From: a virus
Direction: 5' to 3' (one strand)
Virus record (IMG/VR): IMGVR_UViG_3300021197_001365
Span: 1-64,000 of that record
DNA: 64,000 nucleotides
The position numbers and the translations under genes were made by a program. Positions 53,815 to 62,033 of the stretch are shown in pieces. The notes beneath the pieces were generated by a model. That model was given only the letters and a program-made list of their open reading frames with translations, had not been told where the DNA came from and did not search any database. Numbering within the stretch: position 1 is the first letter of the stretch; each line of letters begins with the position of its first letter.

Positions 53815-55130
53815 TATTTAAACTTACGACTTCCAGGAAATCCTCCAAAAGGTAATGAACGATCTGTATTTTGATGAACCGCATTCGAACTTGCAGAAGT
53901 TTTAGGATGAAATCTACACTTACAAGATTGTATAGTTTTTCCACAAACATCGTTTGCTTGTGTAGTAGGACTATTATCTATATCAAACCAAGGACCTAAT
54001 CCCCAAGTTCCGGGATGCGCTATATTGTCGTCTGCAACAGAAGCCCCTGCTCCCGCATTTATCGGATCTCCAGTAACATAATATGTTTGTCCTCCGCTTG
54101 TAACTACGTCATTCGCGGCATATGGAATACTTGGGGTTTGGTCAAAAGCTCCTCGAATTGTATACCCCTTCCAGTCTTCCCATGTTCCGGGATGTGCGTT
54201 ATTATCTGCTGTTATAGAGCTTTCATCTCCCGCATTTGCCGGGTCTCCAACAAGGCGATATCTATTGCGACTAAAGTACCCTGCAAATCCACCCCCGCCT
54301 TGTCTAACTATAGCATTAGCAGAATAAGTAGTTCCTTGAGTAAAATTCCCTACAAAATCATACCCTTGAGAGACCCAAGGACACCCCGATTTTACAGAAC
54401 CTGCTGCAGCTCCTTTGTATTCCCAAGGACAATATTTTCCTATAACATATCGATTCGGAATTTGCAAACCCTGAACATCCAAAGGATTTGCTAATTCAAA
54501 TTCTACTAATATGCTAGTTTCTCCAGCTACTCTATCAAGCACAAATTTTTGTTCTGGGAACTCTATTGGAGCAGGAGCATTAAGTACATGATAACTTCCC
54601 GAAGTACCCGTTTTCGTAGCATGATCATATGGGTACCATCTTACTGTCCCTAGATCATTAGCCCGTATAAAAGTATTTTTTAATAGAGTTTTTCTATATG
54701 TTACTAAAGAGCCTAAAACATCTTCATTTTTTGAAATATTTAACCCTTGAAGAATGGCATCAATATTTGTTTCATCTTCTTTAGCGTCCCCTGTCGAAGG
54801 TGTTAAAGTACTATCATAGTCAGATACTCTTGCAATCGAAGCAACATTTGCAACACTTAAACTAGGTCGAGAAGCTGCCCCTGCATTATCAACTGAAATT
54901 CCATCTATTTGTATAGGACAAGCTAAATATTGTGCCCAAATTGTTGATCCCCCGGTTTCATAAGGCATCCAGAGATTAAACTCATTGGGATCTTCTAATC
55001 CATTCGTTAAATGAAGTATCTCTGTTTGAGTAGCTCCATTTGAATCTTTATATTTTAGTTCTACATCAAACAACTCAATAAACGCATCGTCTAAAGCTGT
55101 TTTTTGTACTGTGTCAATTAAGTCTACCAT
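53814..55130 (-). CDS. Tail tip protein with Fe-S cysteine set (gpL-like)
   Basis: This 438-residue protein (lambda gpL has 232) has the gpL core (VELKYKDSNGATQTEILHLT, NISKNEDVLGSLVTYRKTLL, LVEFELANPLDVQGLQIPNR) and the C-terminal cysteines that bind a 4Fe-4S cluster in lambda gpL: Cys234 (GKYCPWEYKG), Cys250 (SGCPW), Cys396 (DVCGK), Cys403 and Cys405 (SCKCRF). Between Cys250 and Cys396 about 145 residues are inserted, holding two similar modules (VGDPANAGDESSITADNNAH and TGDPINAGAGASVADDNIAH, each followed by PGTW) that look like small surface-binding domains. It lies in the standard M-L-K-I-J order. Confidence 0.9.
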   Translation of the reverse strand: MVDLIDTVQKTALDDAFIELFDVELKYKDSNGATQTEILHLTNGLEDPNEFNLWMPYETGGSTIWAQYLACPIQIDGISVDNAGAASRPSLSVANVASIARVSDYDSTLTPSTGDAKEDETNIDAILQGLNISKNEDVLGSLVTYRKTLLKNTFIRANDLGTVRWYPYDHATKTGTSGSYHVLNAPAPIEFPEQKFVLDRVAGETSILVEFELANPLDVQGLQIPNRYVIGKYCPWEYKGAAAGSVKSGCPWVSQGYDFVGNFTQGTTYSANAIVRQGGGGFAGYFSRNRYRLVGDPANAGDESSITADNNAHPGTWEDWKGYTIRGAFDQTPSIPYAANDVVTSGGQTYYVTGDPINAGAGASVADDNIAHPGTWGLGPWFDIDNSPTTQANDVCGKTIQSCKCRFHPKTSASSNAVHQNTDRSLPFGGFPGSRKFK

Positions 55131-55135
55131 CTTAT

Positions 55136-55588
55136 TTAAGGCTCGTATACTCTTCGTAATTGTGAAGTAACAGTGGCCACTGTATCCGTAACATATGTTA
55201 AAGTATAGCTATCACAAGCTACTTTTATAGTTTCGTGAACATCTGTCGCATTTGCGCTTTCTACATCTTTTGTATTAGTAATTTCTAAGTTAAAATTCAA
55301 ACCTTTTTTAGAATCAAAAAATGCAGCAATTAAATTTGCTTCTTTATAATCTCTATTCTTAAAAGTTAATCCAAAATTCTCTTGTTTACTGTTGATTCCG
55401 TCAATAGCCCTCTGTTCATACCCATCACCAAACTTTGCTGTAAGAAGAGAAAAGCTAGTTTGTCGGGATAATCCTCTATCTCCAGTTATAATATAAGTAT
55501 CGTTAGTACCACGAGCGGGAGTAGCAGCACCCAAAAGAGTATCTAAGTCTGTATGGGCTATCGTGAATTGATATTTTGTGGTTGACAT
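55136..55588 (-). CDS. Minor tail protein (gpM-like)
   Basis: This 150-residue protein has the gpM pattern: LTAKFGDGYEQRAIDGINSK, FGLTFKNRDYKEANLIAAFF and a beta-rich end (SYTLTYVTDTVATVTSQLRR). In lambda, gpM joins the tail tip after gpI, L and K. It starts one base into the stop of the tape-measure gene. Confidence 0.88.
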   Translation of the reverse strand: MSTTKYQFTIAHTDLDTLLGAATPARGTNDTYIITGDRGLSRQTSFSLLTAKFGDGYEQRAIDGINSKQENFGLTFKNRDYKEANLIAAFFDSKKGLNFNLEITNTKDVESANATDVHETIKVACDSYTLTYVTDTVATVTSQLRRVYEP

Positions 55589-58500
55589 TATGCTACCCCA
55601 TAAGGACTAAGAATCCCACCAGAGCGTTTCTGATTTTGAAGTTCTTTTTGTACTGCTATAGCTATAGCATTTCCTAAGTTTGTACCCTGCTGGGAGTCTC
55701 CAGAAGTATTTTTACTACCTCCTCCACCTCCTTCTGCCATAGTTACATTTACAGTTACATTATTTGTTCCGCCTGCATTTCCTTGCAAGTCTACAGGTAT
55801 TGAACGATTATTTGGAAGTGGGACTACTGCTTCTGTTCCGTGTAGAATTGCAGGATAACCTCCATCCGGGCCTTTTGCAACTCCTCCAACACCATAGCCT
55901 CTGGGATCTTTCATTACTCCGCCATATCGAGCTTCTTCTTGAACCCCTCCATAACGACTTTTGGGTATGCCAAGAAAGTTTCCAAAACCTGAGCCTCCAA
56001 GTGCTGCTGTAAGAAGTTTTGCAACAAGAAGTTCCGTAATAATTTTAGCAATCATACTTAGTATGCTTTTTGCCATACTTGCAAAAGCTTGTTTTGCTGT
56101 CATTGTGCCTTCAACTAAGCTCTGAAAAGCTGATTGAAAACTGCTTTGAAGAGTATTTCCAATTCTTAAACCTGCAGATTCAAAATCACTTGCATTTCTT
56201 TGTGCATTTTCAACTAAAGTATTTTGATTTGCTATTTGCTGTTCTACCGTATCTCTTTCGGCTTCTTTATCGGAACGAGGTATGCCTGTTAGAGCCCCCT
56301 CTCCTGTTATATCTAAAGCATTATTTATTGATTTTAATTGATTTTGTAGCTGTAGTAATTCATTCTGTGCCTGTAGAACTGCAATATCTTTTAATCTTTC
56401 TTCTCTAAATCTGCCACTCAATGCTTCTGCTTCGGCTCTTTGTCCTTGTAATTCAAGGGCCTGTAAAGCTAATTTATCTGCTGTTTCTCGTAGTGTAGTA
56501 AATTCTTCTCTAATAGCTTTTAATCTTCCGCCTAAAGTGTCTGCTAGTATTTCTCCTGCTTCAGAACTTTCATTAAGATTTTCTGCAAGCTCGTTTGCCT
56601 TAGATGCCGCAAGCTCTATTTCCACTAATCCTCTTTCTATTGCTTTTGAATCCCCTGTGAAAAGTCCCGGCAAATCTCCTACTTTTGACTTTAGTTCAGT
56701 TATTGTTCCAATATAAGTAGAAGCAAATAGCTCTATTTTTTCAACTGCTTCAGTGCTGCCCGCCATTGCAGCATCGAACATCTCTTTACTTATATCATTT
56801 AGCCCTGCTTTTTGAATTTGCTCTCTAAAAGTCTCCACTGCTGCTCGTCCTGCCTCAGGATCAAGAAAAGATAAAGCATCTGCTTTTCGCATCGCACTGC
56901 CTATACCTAAGGTGGCCATTCCTTGTACTCGAGCACGTGAACGTTCTTGACCAGATTTATTGAAAGCGGACTTACCTGCGGCAGCTTCTGCGCTTAAATT
57001 AATTGCATCTCCCAACTCCCCATATTGGGCTATAAGATCATCTAAAGCTTCCTGTCTTCTAGATATTCTTGCTTGCTCATTTTCAAAAGTCTGTAGCTTA
57101 TCCATTACTCCAGGAAATGTTTCATTTATAAGAGTAGTAAACTTCTCATCAAAATTGTCGGCAAAGGTTAAAGGCTGAATCACAACTTCCCCCTCTTCAA
57201 GACCTAACATTTTTTTAAGTCTATCTGGAAGTTTATTAACCAAACCATTTATTAACTCCACAACTAAATTTGCAAAAAATTGAATACCCTTTGCCATGGT
57301 ACCAATCATTCCAATGATTCCGCGAGCAAGAGTGGCAGGAGCATTAAAAAGAGCTTCAAAGGCTTGTACTATACTAGAAATAATTCCAAGAATAACTGTT
57401 ACCTTCATGGCGGCATTTATAGCTTTACCTGCAAGTTTTGCAGTTGCTGCAACGCCTTTCCAAGCAGCTTTAAGACTAATCACTGCAGGCGTCGAGAATG
57501 CTCGTATAAAGAGTCCAGTTTTTTTAGAAAGATTTTTTACTCTTTGACCAAATTTTAAGTGCTCTCTTTCCATATCATCAAGAGCACCTTTTAAGTGGCG
57601 AAGTCTTTTTATATCTTCACCTTCAAAAATACCGCTTACAATTTCGCCGTGTCTTTGATATTCTTTCTCTGCTCTTTTTAGAGCTTTCTTAAGAATAGTA
57701 ATATCTCTTTTATTAGCTGTGCCTTCAGCGACCTTTTGCACAGTTTTACTGCGAGTGCCGTCTGCTACCATTTGCCCTGCGACACCTTTTGCTTTTTTAC
57801 CCGCTTTTCTTTGTAGCTCTTCTACACTAATTACACTTCTATCTACACTATCTTGAAACGCTTTATAATCATCTATAGCATCTGTAATTGCTTTTTTACT
57901 CTCTCTTCCAAATTCTGCTACGGCAGCTCCCATATTTTTAAAGCCACCTACTGCTCCGGCTAAAGGATTTAAAGATACAAAAAAGCTCTTCATGAAGCCT
58001 GTCAAAGAACTCATGCCTGGAATAGTTTTAACAATAGATAATATTAGTAATCCAAAAAATAAAGCTGCAGCTTTAGCATTTTTATTTAATATATCTGCAA
58101 CAAACTCAAAGGCTGGAAGAACCCCTTTTGTTATATCTCTTGTAATATCTGAAAAGGTTTTAGATAGCTCTATAAAAGCATTTTTATCAGGATCTACATT
58201 TCCAAATTGTTGATCTATCTGTCTTTGTACTTCTAAAAGCACTGCTTGACTTCTTTCTGTGTCTGTTAATGCTTTTACATTTTTACCTAAAGCAGCAGAA
58301 TATCTATTAGTAGCATTTTCAAGACGAAGCGTAATACCTAATTCATCCAAAAGTTCTGGTTCCGCTTTTGATACGCCACGAACTAAACGATCGAACGCAT
58401 CTTCAAAGTCTCGTCCTAAAGCTGTGGATGCTTTTCGTGCACCTTCTGCTAATTGTTCCATTTGTGAGGCAGAAAAGCCTTTTGCAACACCAATTGCAGT

Positions 58501-58917
58501 TGCTTGGGCAGCTTCTTTAAAGCCCAGCATACCTCCAGAAGCCTCTCTAAGTCTGGAAGTCATTGCTCCGAGAGCTGTACCTGTACGCTCTGCAAAAGAA
58601 ACTTGTTGTTCTTCTAAGTTTCTTACATCTGCTGCTCGTTTAAAGAAATCGAAAGCGGCAGTAATAGCAAATACTTGTGCAGCAAGAGTTGCATAGGCAG
58701 GAACAAGACCTCCTGTAATACCTTGCGCCATTTTAGTAAAGTTTTTAGTGCCATTTGCAGAAGTTTGTGCAGCACCTTTAAGATTGCGATCTGCAGTGCG
58801 CGCAGATTTGCCCGTTCGCTCTAATGATAGACCGAGCTTATCGGCATCCACCGCAAGTCTTTTTGTAGTTCCTTTATCATCAACAACTACATCAATAAAA
58901 ACTTTATTTTTTGCCAT
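55588..58917 (-). CDS. Tail tape measure protein
   Basis: This 1,109-residue protein has a helical N-terminus (DADKLGLSLERTGKSARTAD), hydrophobic spans (AAALFFGLLILSIVKTIPGM; ILGIISSIVQAFEALF), long coiled-coil stretches, and the typical end of phage tape measures (QSSFQSAFQSLVEGTMTAKQ, then PAILHGTEAVVPLPNNRSIP). By tape-measure scaling at about 1.5 Angstrom per residue it predicts a tail of roughly 160 nm. Its start overlaps the stop of the frameshifted chaperone (TAATG). Confidence 0.93.
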   Translation of the reverse strand: MAKNKVFIDVVVDDKGTTKRLAVDADKLGLSLERTGKSARTADRNLKGAAQTSANGTKNFTKMAQGITGGLVPAYATLAAQVFAITAAFDFFKRAADVRNLEEQQVSFAERTGTALGAMTSRLREASGGMLGFKEAAQATAIGVAKGFSASQMEQLAEGARKASTALGRDFEDAFDRLVRGVSKAEPELLDELGITLRLENATNRYSAALGKNVKALTDTERSQAVLLEVQRQIDQQFGNVDPDKNAFIELSKTFSDITRDITKGVLPAFEFVADILNKNAKAAALFFGLLILSIVKTIPGMSSLTGFMKSFFVSLNPLAGAVGGFKNMGAAVAEFGRESKKAITDAIDDYKAFQDSVDRSVISVEELQRKAGKKAKGVAGQMVADGTRSKTVQKVAEGTANKRDITILKKALKRAEKEYQRHGEIVSGIFEGEDIKRLRHLKGALDDMEREHLKFGQRVKNLSKKTGLFIRAFSTPAVISLKAAWKGVAATAKLAGKAINAAMKVTVILGIISSIVQAFEALFNAPATLARGIIGMIGTMAKGIQFFANLVVELINGLVNKLPDRLKKMLGLEEGEVVIQPLTFADNFDEKFTTLINETFPGVMDKLQTFENEQARISRRQEALDDLIAQYGELGDAINLSAEAAAGKSAFNKSGQERSRARVQGMATLGIGSAMRKADALSFLDPEAGRAAVETFREQIQKAGLNDISKEMFDAAMAGSTEAVEKIELFASTYIGTITELKSKVGDLPGLFTGDSKAIERGLVEIELAASKANELAENLNESSEAGEILADTLGGRLKAIREEFTTLRETADKLALQALELQGQRAEAEALSGRFREERLKDIAVLQAQNELLQLQNQLKSINNALDITGEGALTGIPRSDKEAERDTVEQQIANQNTLVENAQRNASDFESAGLRIGNTLQSSFQSAFQSLVEGTMTAKQAFASMAKSILSMIAKIITELLVAKLLTAALGGSGFGNFLGIPKSRYGGVQEEARYGGVMKDPRGYGVGGVAKGPDGGYPAILHGTEAVVPLPNNRSIPVDLQGNAGGTNNVTVNVTMAEGGGGGSKNTSGDSQQGTNLGNAIAIAVQKELQNQKRSGGILSPYGVA

Positions 58918-59761
58918 TAGCGCCGCACATTATGGGTATAGGTTTTACTACCCCCTGCAGATTTTGCTTTTCGCTCCTCTGCTTTCTGTTTATTCTCTGA
59001 TTCTTTCATTTTATATTCTATCAGGTATCGTTCATATACTTTTGCAAAATATAAAATAATTTTTGGTTCTGTGGGATAGTCATAAACTCTTACTATCGTA
59101 TCAAAATCTGACCAATTCTTACCAAGATAAGTTCCCGACATACCTTCCCATCTATCAGACAGGAAACTAAATATAAAAAATGCCACTTGAACTTCTTCTG
59201 GAAATGCAGAAGGCTCGAGCGGCATTTTGGTGGGATCAGGTACTTGCCCTAGTTGTTCGCACATCAATAAATATTTTTCAATATCTAATTGATGACGCTC
59301 TGTTACATATCGTTCAAGTAGCTTTTCGATTTCTGCTACTTGTTGCTCGTAAAATTTTCAAGGTCACCTACTGTCTCCGTTAGCCAACTGTCAAAGTCGG
59401 AGGCATTTTTCATGAGAAGTTCGGCGTTTTCTTGAGTATAGGGAAGTTCATCATCTGGATCAAGTTCTGAAATATCCACCAAAAGAAGCTCTTCCAGGTA
59501 TCGATATTTAAGACCTTTCCATCCTTTGATTACTGCTTTACAATACTCTACTAAAAACTTATCTTCATCTAAGTGTTCTTCCGGTTGTCGAGTTTTTCTA
59601 TCAAACTTTGTGCTAACGCATTTTTTTCGTAGCTTGAGTAGTTCTTCTCGTGCAAGATAGCATAAATCTACGCTCATTCCGGCACATCCGGGAAAATCAA
59701 TTGCAACTGTCTTACTTGGAGTCATAAGACTCGCGAGAGAAACAGGAGTTTTATCAGTCAT
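58917..59761 (-). CDS. Tail assembly chaperones G and GT, joined by a predicted -1 frameshift
   Basis: The first frame (59761-59336, 141 residues, MTDKTPVSLASLMTPS to ENFTSNK) is the G-type chaperone. Near its end the message reads GAA AAT TTT ACG, containing the slippery heptamer A-AAT-TTT (59357-59351). A -1 slip there continues in an open frame, YEQQVAEIEKLLERYVTERH and then QLDIEKYLLMCEQLGQVPDP, into the T-type domain that ends at 58917. G and GT coat the tape measure before tube assembly in lambda-type tails. The gene pair lies directly upstream of the tape measure, as expected. Confidence 0.88.
59351..59357 (-). promoter_or_regulatory. Slippery site for -1 ribosomal frameshift
   Basis: The minus strand heptamer A-AAT-TTT fits the X-XXY-YYZ rule in the frame of the G chaperone. 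The zero-frame stop is five codons downstream; the -1 frame is open for another 144 or so codons. Confidence 0.85.
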
Positions 59762-59801
59762 GTTTTGTTCCTTAAAAAGTTATTGGGTATTTATAACACA
59801 T

Positions 59802-59830
59802 ATTATAGCGAAGGTAAGCTGATATGTCAA
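59802..59830 (-). promoter_or_regulatory. Promoter of the chaperone-to-hub operon
   Basis: TTGACA (59830-59825) and TATAAT (59807-59802) are 17 bases apart on the minus strand, behind AAAAATAATTC. It restarts transcription right after the tail-tube terminator. Confidence 0.87.
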
Positions 59831-59856
59831 GAATTATTTTTATGACCTGAAAAGAA

Positions 59857-59878
59857 AAAACCCGCCGAAGCGGGTTTT
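59857..59878 (-). terminator. Terminator after the tail-tube gene
   Basis: In the leftward direction AAAACCCGC-TTCG-GCGGGTTTT forms a 9-bp stem with a UUCG tetraloop and a T-run. It lies between the tail-tube gene and the chaperone promoter. Confidence 0.92.
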
Positions 59879-59897
59879 AGTAGAAATGTTGATGTTA

Positions 59898-61511
59898 TTA
59901 TGCGCTAACTCCAAATACCTCGATTTGAAACTCATCAGCAGTATCAAAGTCTTCGGTATACGCACCGAAGTTTGTTTCTAATGAAATAACATCTTCAATA
60001 CTATGACTCGGCACATCGATGTGTACTTTCGGAAAGTTAAAGTGAACGCGAGGTTCTGTAGAGCCCGTACCCCCAACCTTAAATGTAACATCAAAGTCGT
60101 TTACAACTTTTGTAAGACCTTTAGTTGGGTCTACAAGATCTGCAAAGAAGTCTGCTGAAGCACCTGTATTTCCTGTAGCGTCATCAAATACAAGATAGCA
60201 AGTAAAGCTTCCACCAATTGCACGTGCTCCAGTTACGCCTTCGATTGGCTTGTTAATAGTACCAATTTCTTCTGGAACCAAGTAGGTAACATTATTTCCA
60301 ATAGTAATGTTTCCACCTGTTAGAGTAAAGTTATAAATGCCAGTATCAACTACTCCAGAATTTCCTGTATGAGTACCTGTGCCGGCGAGTGCACTGCCTC
60401 CATCAGTAGCTGAAACTGTAAAAGTCGTGGTACTAGGCACAGTTTTTACAAAAAGTGTAGTATTCCAACTACTAGCATTTGTAAGTCCTGCAACGCTAGA
60501 TAGTTTAATTGTATCTCCTACTTTTAGACCATGAGCAGTTGTTCCTGTTGTTACAACTCCTGGACTAGCAGTAGTAATCGCACTAATAGATACTCTTTTT
60601 CCTTCCATTACATCGGGATTTTGACCTCTAACTTCAAGTTGAGTCAAACGATTACGAATAAAGTTATTCGTGGAAGTTACACCTGTTGTAATCGCAGTTC
60701 TAAACTCGTCATGAACCGCAGGGCTCGCATTACTTGCATCAATAGGAACAGATAGTCTAAAGTCATTTCCACTATCTAAGAACAGCAGATTCTGAGCTAT
60801 TGAAGGAGCTGAAGTGCCTACATTTACTTTTCCTGCTGTTTGCATATCTGTTACTTCTTTTGCGAAACCAGACCAGTTAGCAGTAGCAATTCCATCAATA
60901 TCAAAATCAATAGAGCACTCATTTACAATCGAATTTGTAAGTTTATATACCATTGGATTCGTTGTGTCTGTTTCAAATACAAAGTATAAAGTCATTTTTG
61001 GTAGAGTTGCACGATTTGAGTTTTTAAAGTCTAAAAGACCTCCTACTGCGGTACTATCCGAAGGAAGAGTTGCGCCCTCTTCATCATGAACTACACCACT
61101 TACTGTACCTACTCCAGCTACTGGATTCGTACTACGAGTATAGTTTCCGGTTAACGCAGGCCCTGTTGCTGTAACTCCGGTTCCAGCAAAGTTATCTGCA
61201 CCTGCCATTGCTGCCCAAAGAACTTGGTCAACAAGATGCATTTTATTTGACCCATGATTAGTAGGCCTCATATAAGTGCTAAAAGACCATTCCGCAGGAG
61301 ACAGAGAGTCAGTAAAAAGACGACGACCCCTTCTACTAGTACCTGCGGTACTTTCCATTTCATTTAGTCCAATCTCAGTTTGATTTGTAGCCTGAGAAAA
61401 GCTGAAGCCATCCAATACAGGAATTTCCCACAGTCCTTGGAAAGAACCATTGATTCCCGTAAGCTCGACATAAAGTTTCGAGTCGCGGCTAAAATAAAGT
61501 TTATCTGCCAT
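59898..61511 (-). CDS. Major tail tube protein
   Basis: This 537-residue protein is placed as the gpV-type tube subunit. It opens LYFSRDSKLYVELTGINGSF and contains LFTDSLSPAEWSFSTYMRPT, HLVDQVLWAAMAGADNF and NECSIDFDIDGIATANWSGF. An inserted domain has the phrase VTTGTTAHGLKVGDTIKLSS, frequent in phage structural proteins. It is followed by a strong terminator, so its message can be made in excess of the downstream tail-tip genes. Confidence 0.82.
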   Translation of the reverse strand: MADKLYFSRDSKLYVELTGINGSFQGLWEIPVLDGFSFSQATNQTEIGLNEMESTAGTSRRGRRLFTDSLSPAEWSFSTYMRPTNHGSNKMHLVDQVLWAAMAGADNFAGTGVTATGPALTGNYTRSTNPVAGVGTVSGVVHDEEGATLPSDSTAVGGLLDFKNSNRATLPKMTLYFVFETDTTNPMVYKLTNSIVNECSIDFDIDGIATANWSGFAKEVTDMQTAGKVNVGTSAPSIAQNLLFLDSGNDFRLSVPIDASNASPAVHDEFRTAITTGVTSTNNFIRNRLTQLEVRGQNPDVMEGKRVSISAITTASPGVVTTGTTAHGLKVGDTIKLSSVAGLTNASSWNTTLFVKTVPSTTTFTVSATDGGSALAGTGTHTGNSGVVDTGIYNFTLTGGNITIGNNVTYLVPEEIGTINKPIEGVTGARAIGGSFTCYLVFDDATGNTGASADFFADLVDPTKGLTKVVNDFDVTFKVGGTGSTEPRVHFNFPKVHIDVPSHSIEDVISLETNFGAYTEDFDTADEFQIEVFGVSA

Positions 61512-61571
61512 AGATTATCTCCTATGTCTTGAAAAGGCATGGACGTGAACGTTTGTTCGTGCCAGCATTTT

Positions 61572-62033
61572 CTAGTATCGAACCTCTACAAGTATTTCGC
61601 CTACTCCCAGAGGATCTAACACACCTTCATCAGTATCTATACTGAGAACTGTGATTTGTTGAGTAAACTGCTCTAGTCCCATACGATCATAGTAGCGCAG
61701 TCTACTATTTTCTTCAATAACTGTCTCTACATCTTCTAAAAGTTCGTCAAGAGCATCTGTAGAGTCTTCTTGATTTACATAACATCGAATAGTTACATTT
61801 AAAAAGCGGTCTTTATATGCTCCGCCTTGGTATTCTCTACTTTCAGAGCCTGCATTTAAATGAATTGCAGGAAACTCTTCTACTTCATCCCAAAACTTAA
61901 GGCGAGGACTAACTTCAGCAACTGCTGTATGATAAATACCTCTTCCATCTATAAGAGCAAGTTTATCCGCAAGTCCTTTTGTTATAGCAGACCTACGGCT
62001 TGTATACTGTCTGTGTGCCGGTTTTTCTGCCAC
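61572..62033 (-). CDS. Tail terminator/completion protein (gpU-like)
   Basis: This 153-residue protein follows the pattern of tail terminators: FWDEVEEFPAIHLNAGSESR, RFLNVTIRCYVNQEDSTDAL, ELLEDVETVIEENSRLRY and a beta end (LDPLGVGEILVEVRY). It caps the tail tube and joins it to the head. It lies between the connector genes and the tube gene, as in other siphoviruses. About 60 untranslated bases separate it from the tube gene. Confidence 0.75.
   Translation of the reverse strand: MAEKPAHRQYTSRRSAITKGLADKLALIDGRGIYHTAVAEVSPRLKFWDEVEEFPAIHLNAGSESREYQGGAYKDRFLNVTIRCYVNQEDSTDALDELLEDVETVIEENSRLRYYDRMGLEQFTQQITVLSIDTDEGVLDPLGVGEILVEVRY

Noticed and set aside
58917-59267. T chaperone as a separate gene starting at 59267
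   Set aside because: The frame is open and coding-like further upstream to the slippery heptamer, so a frameshift product is the better reading.
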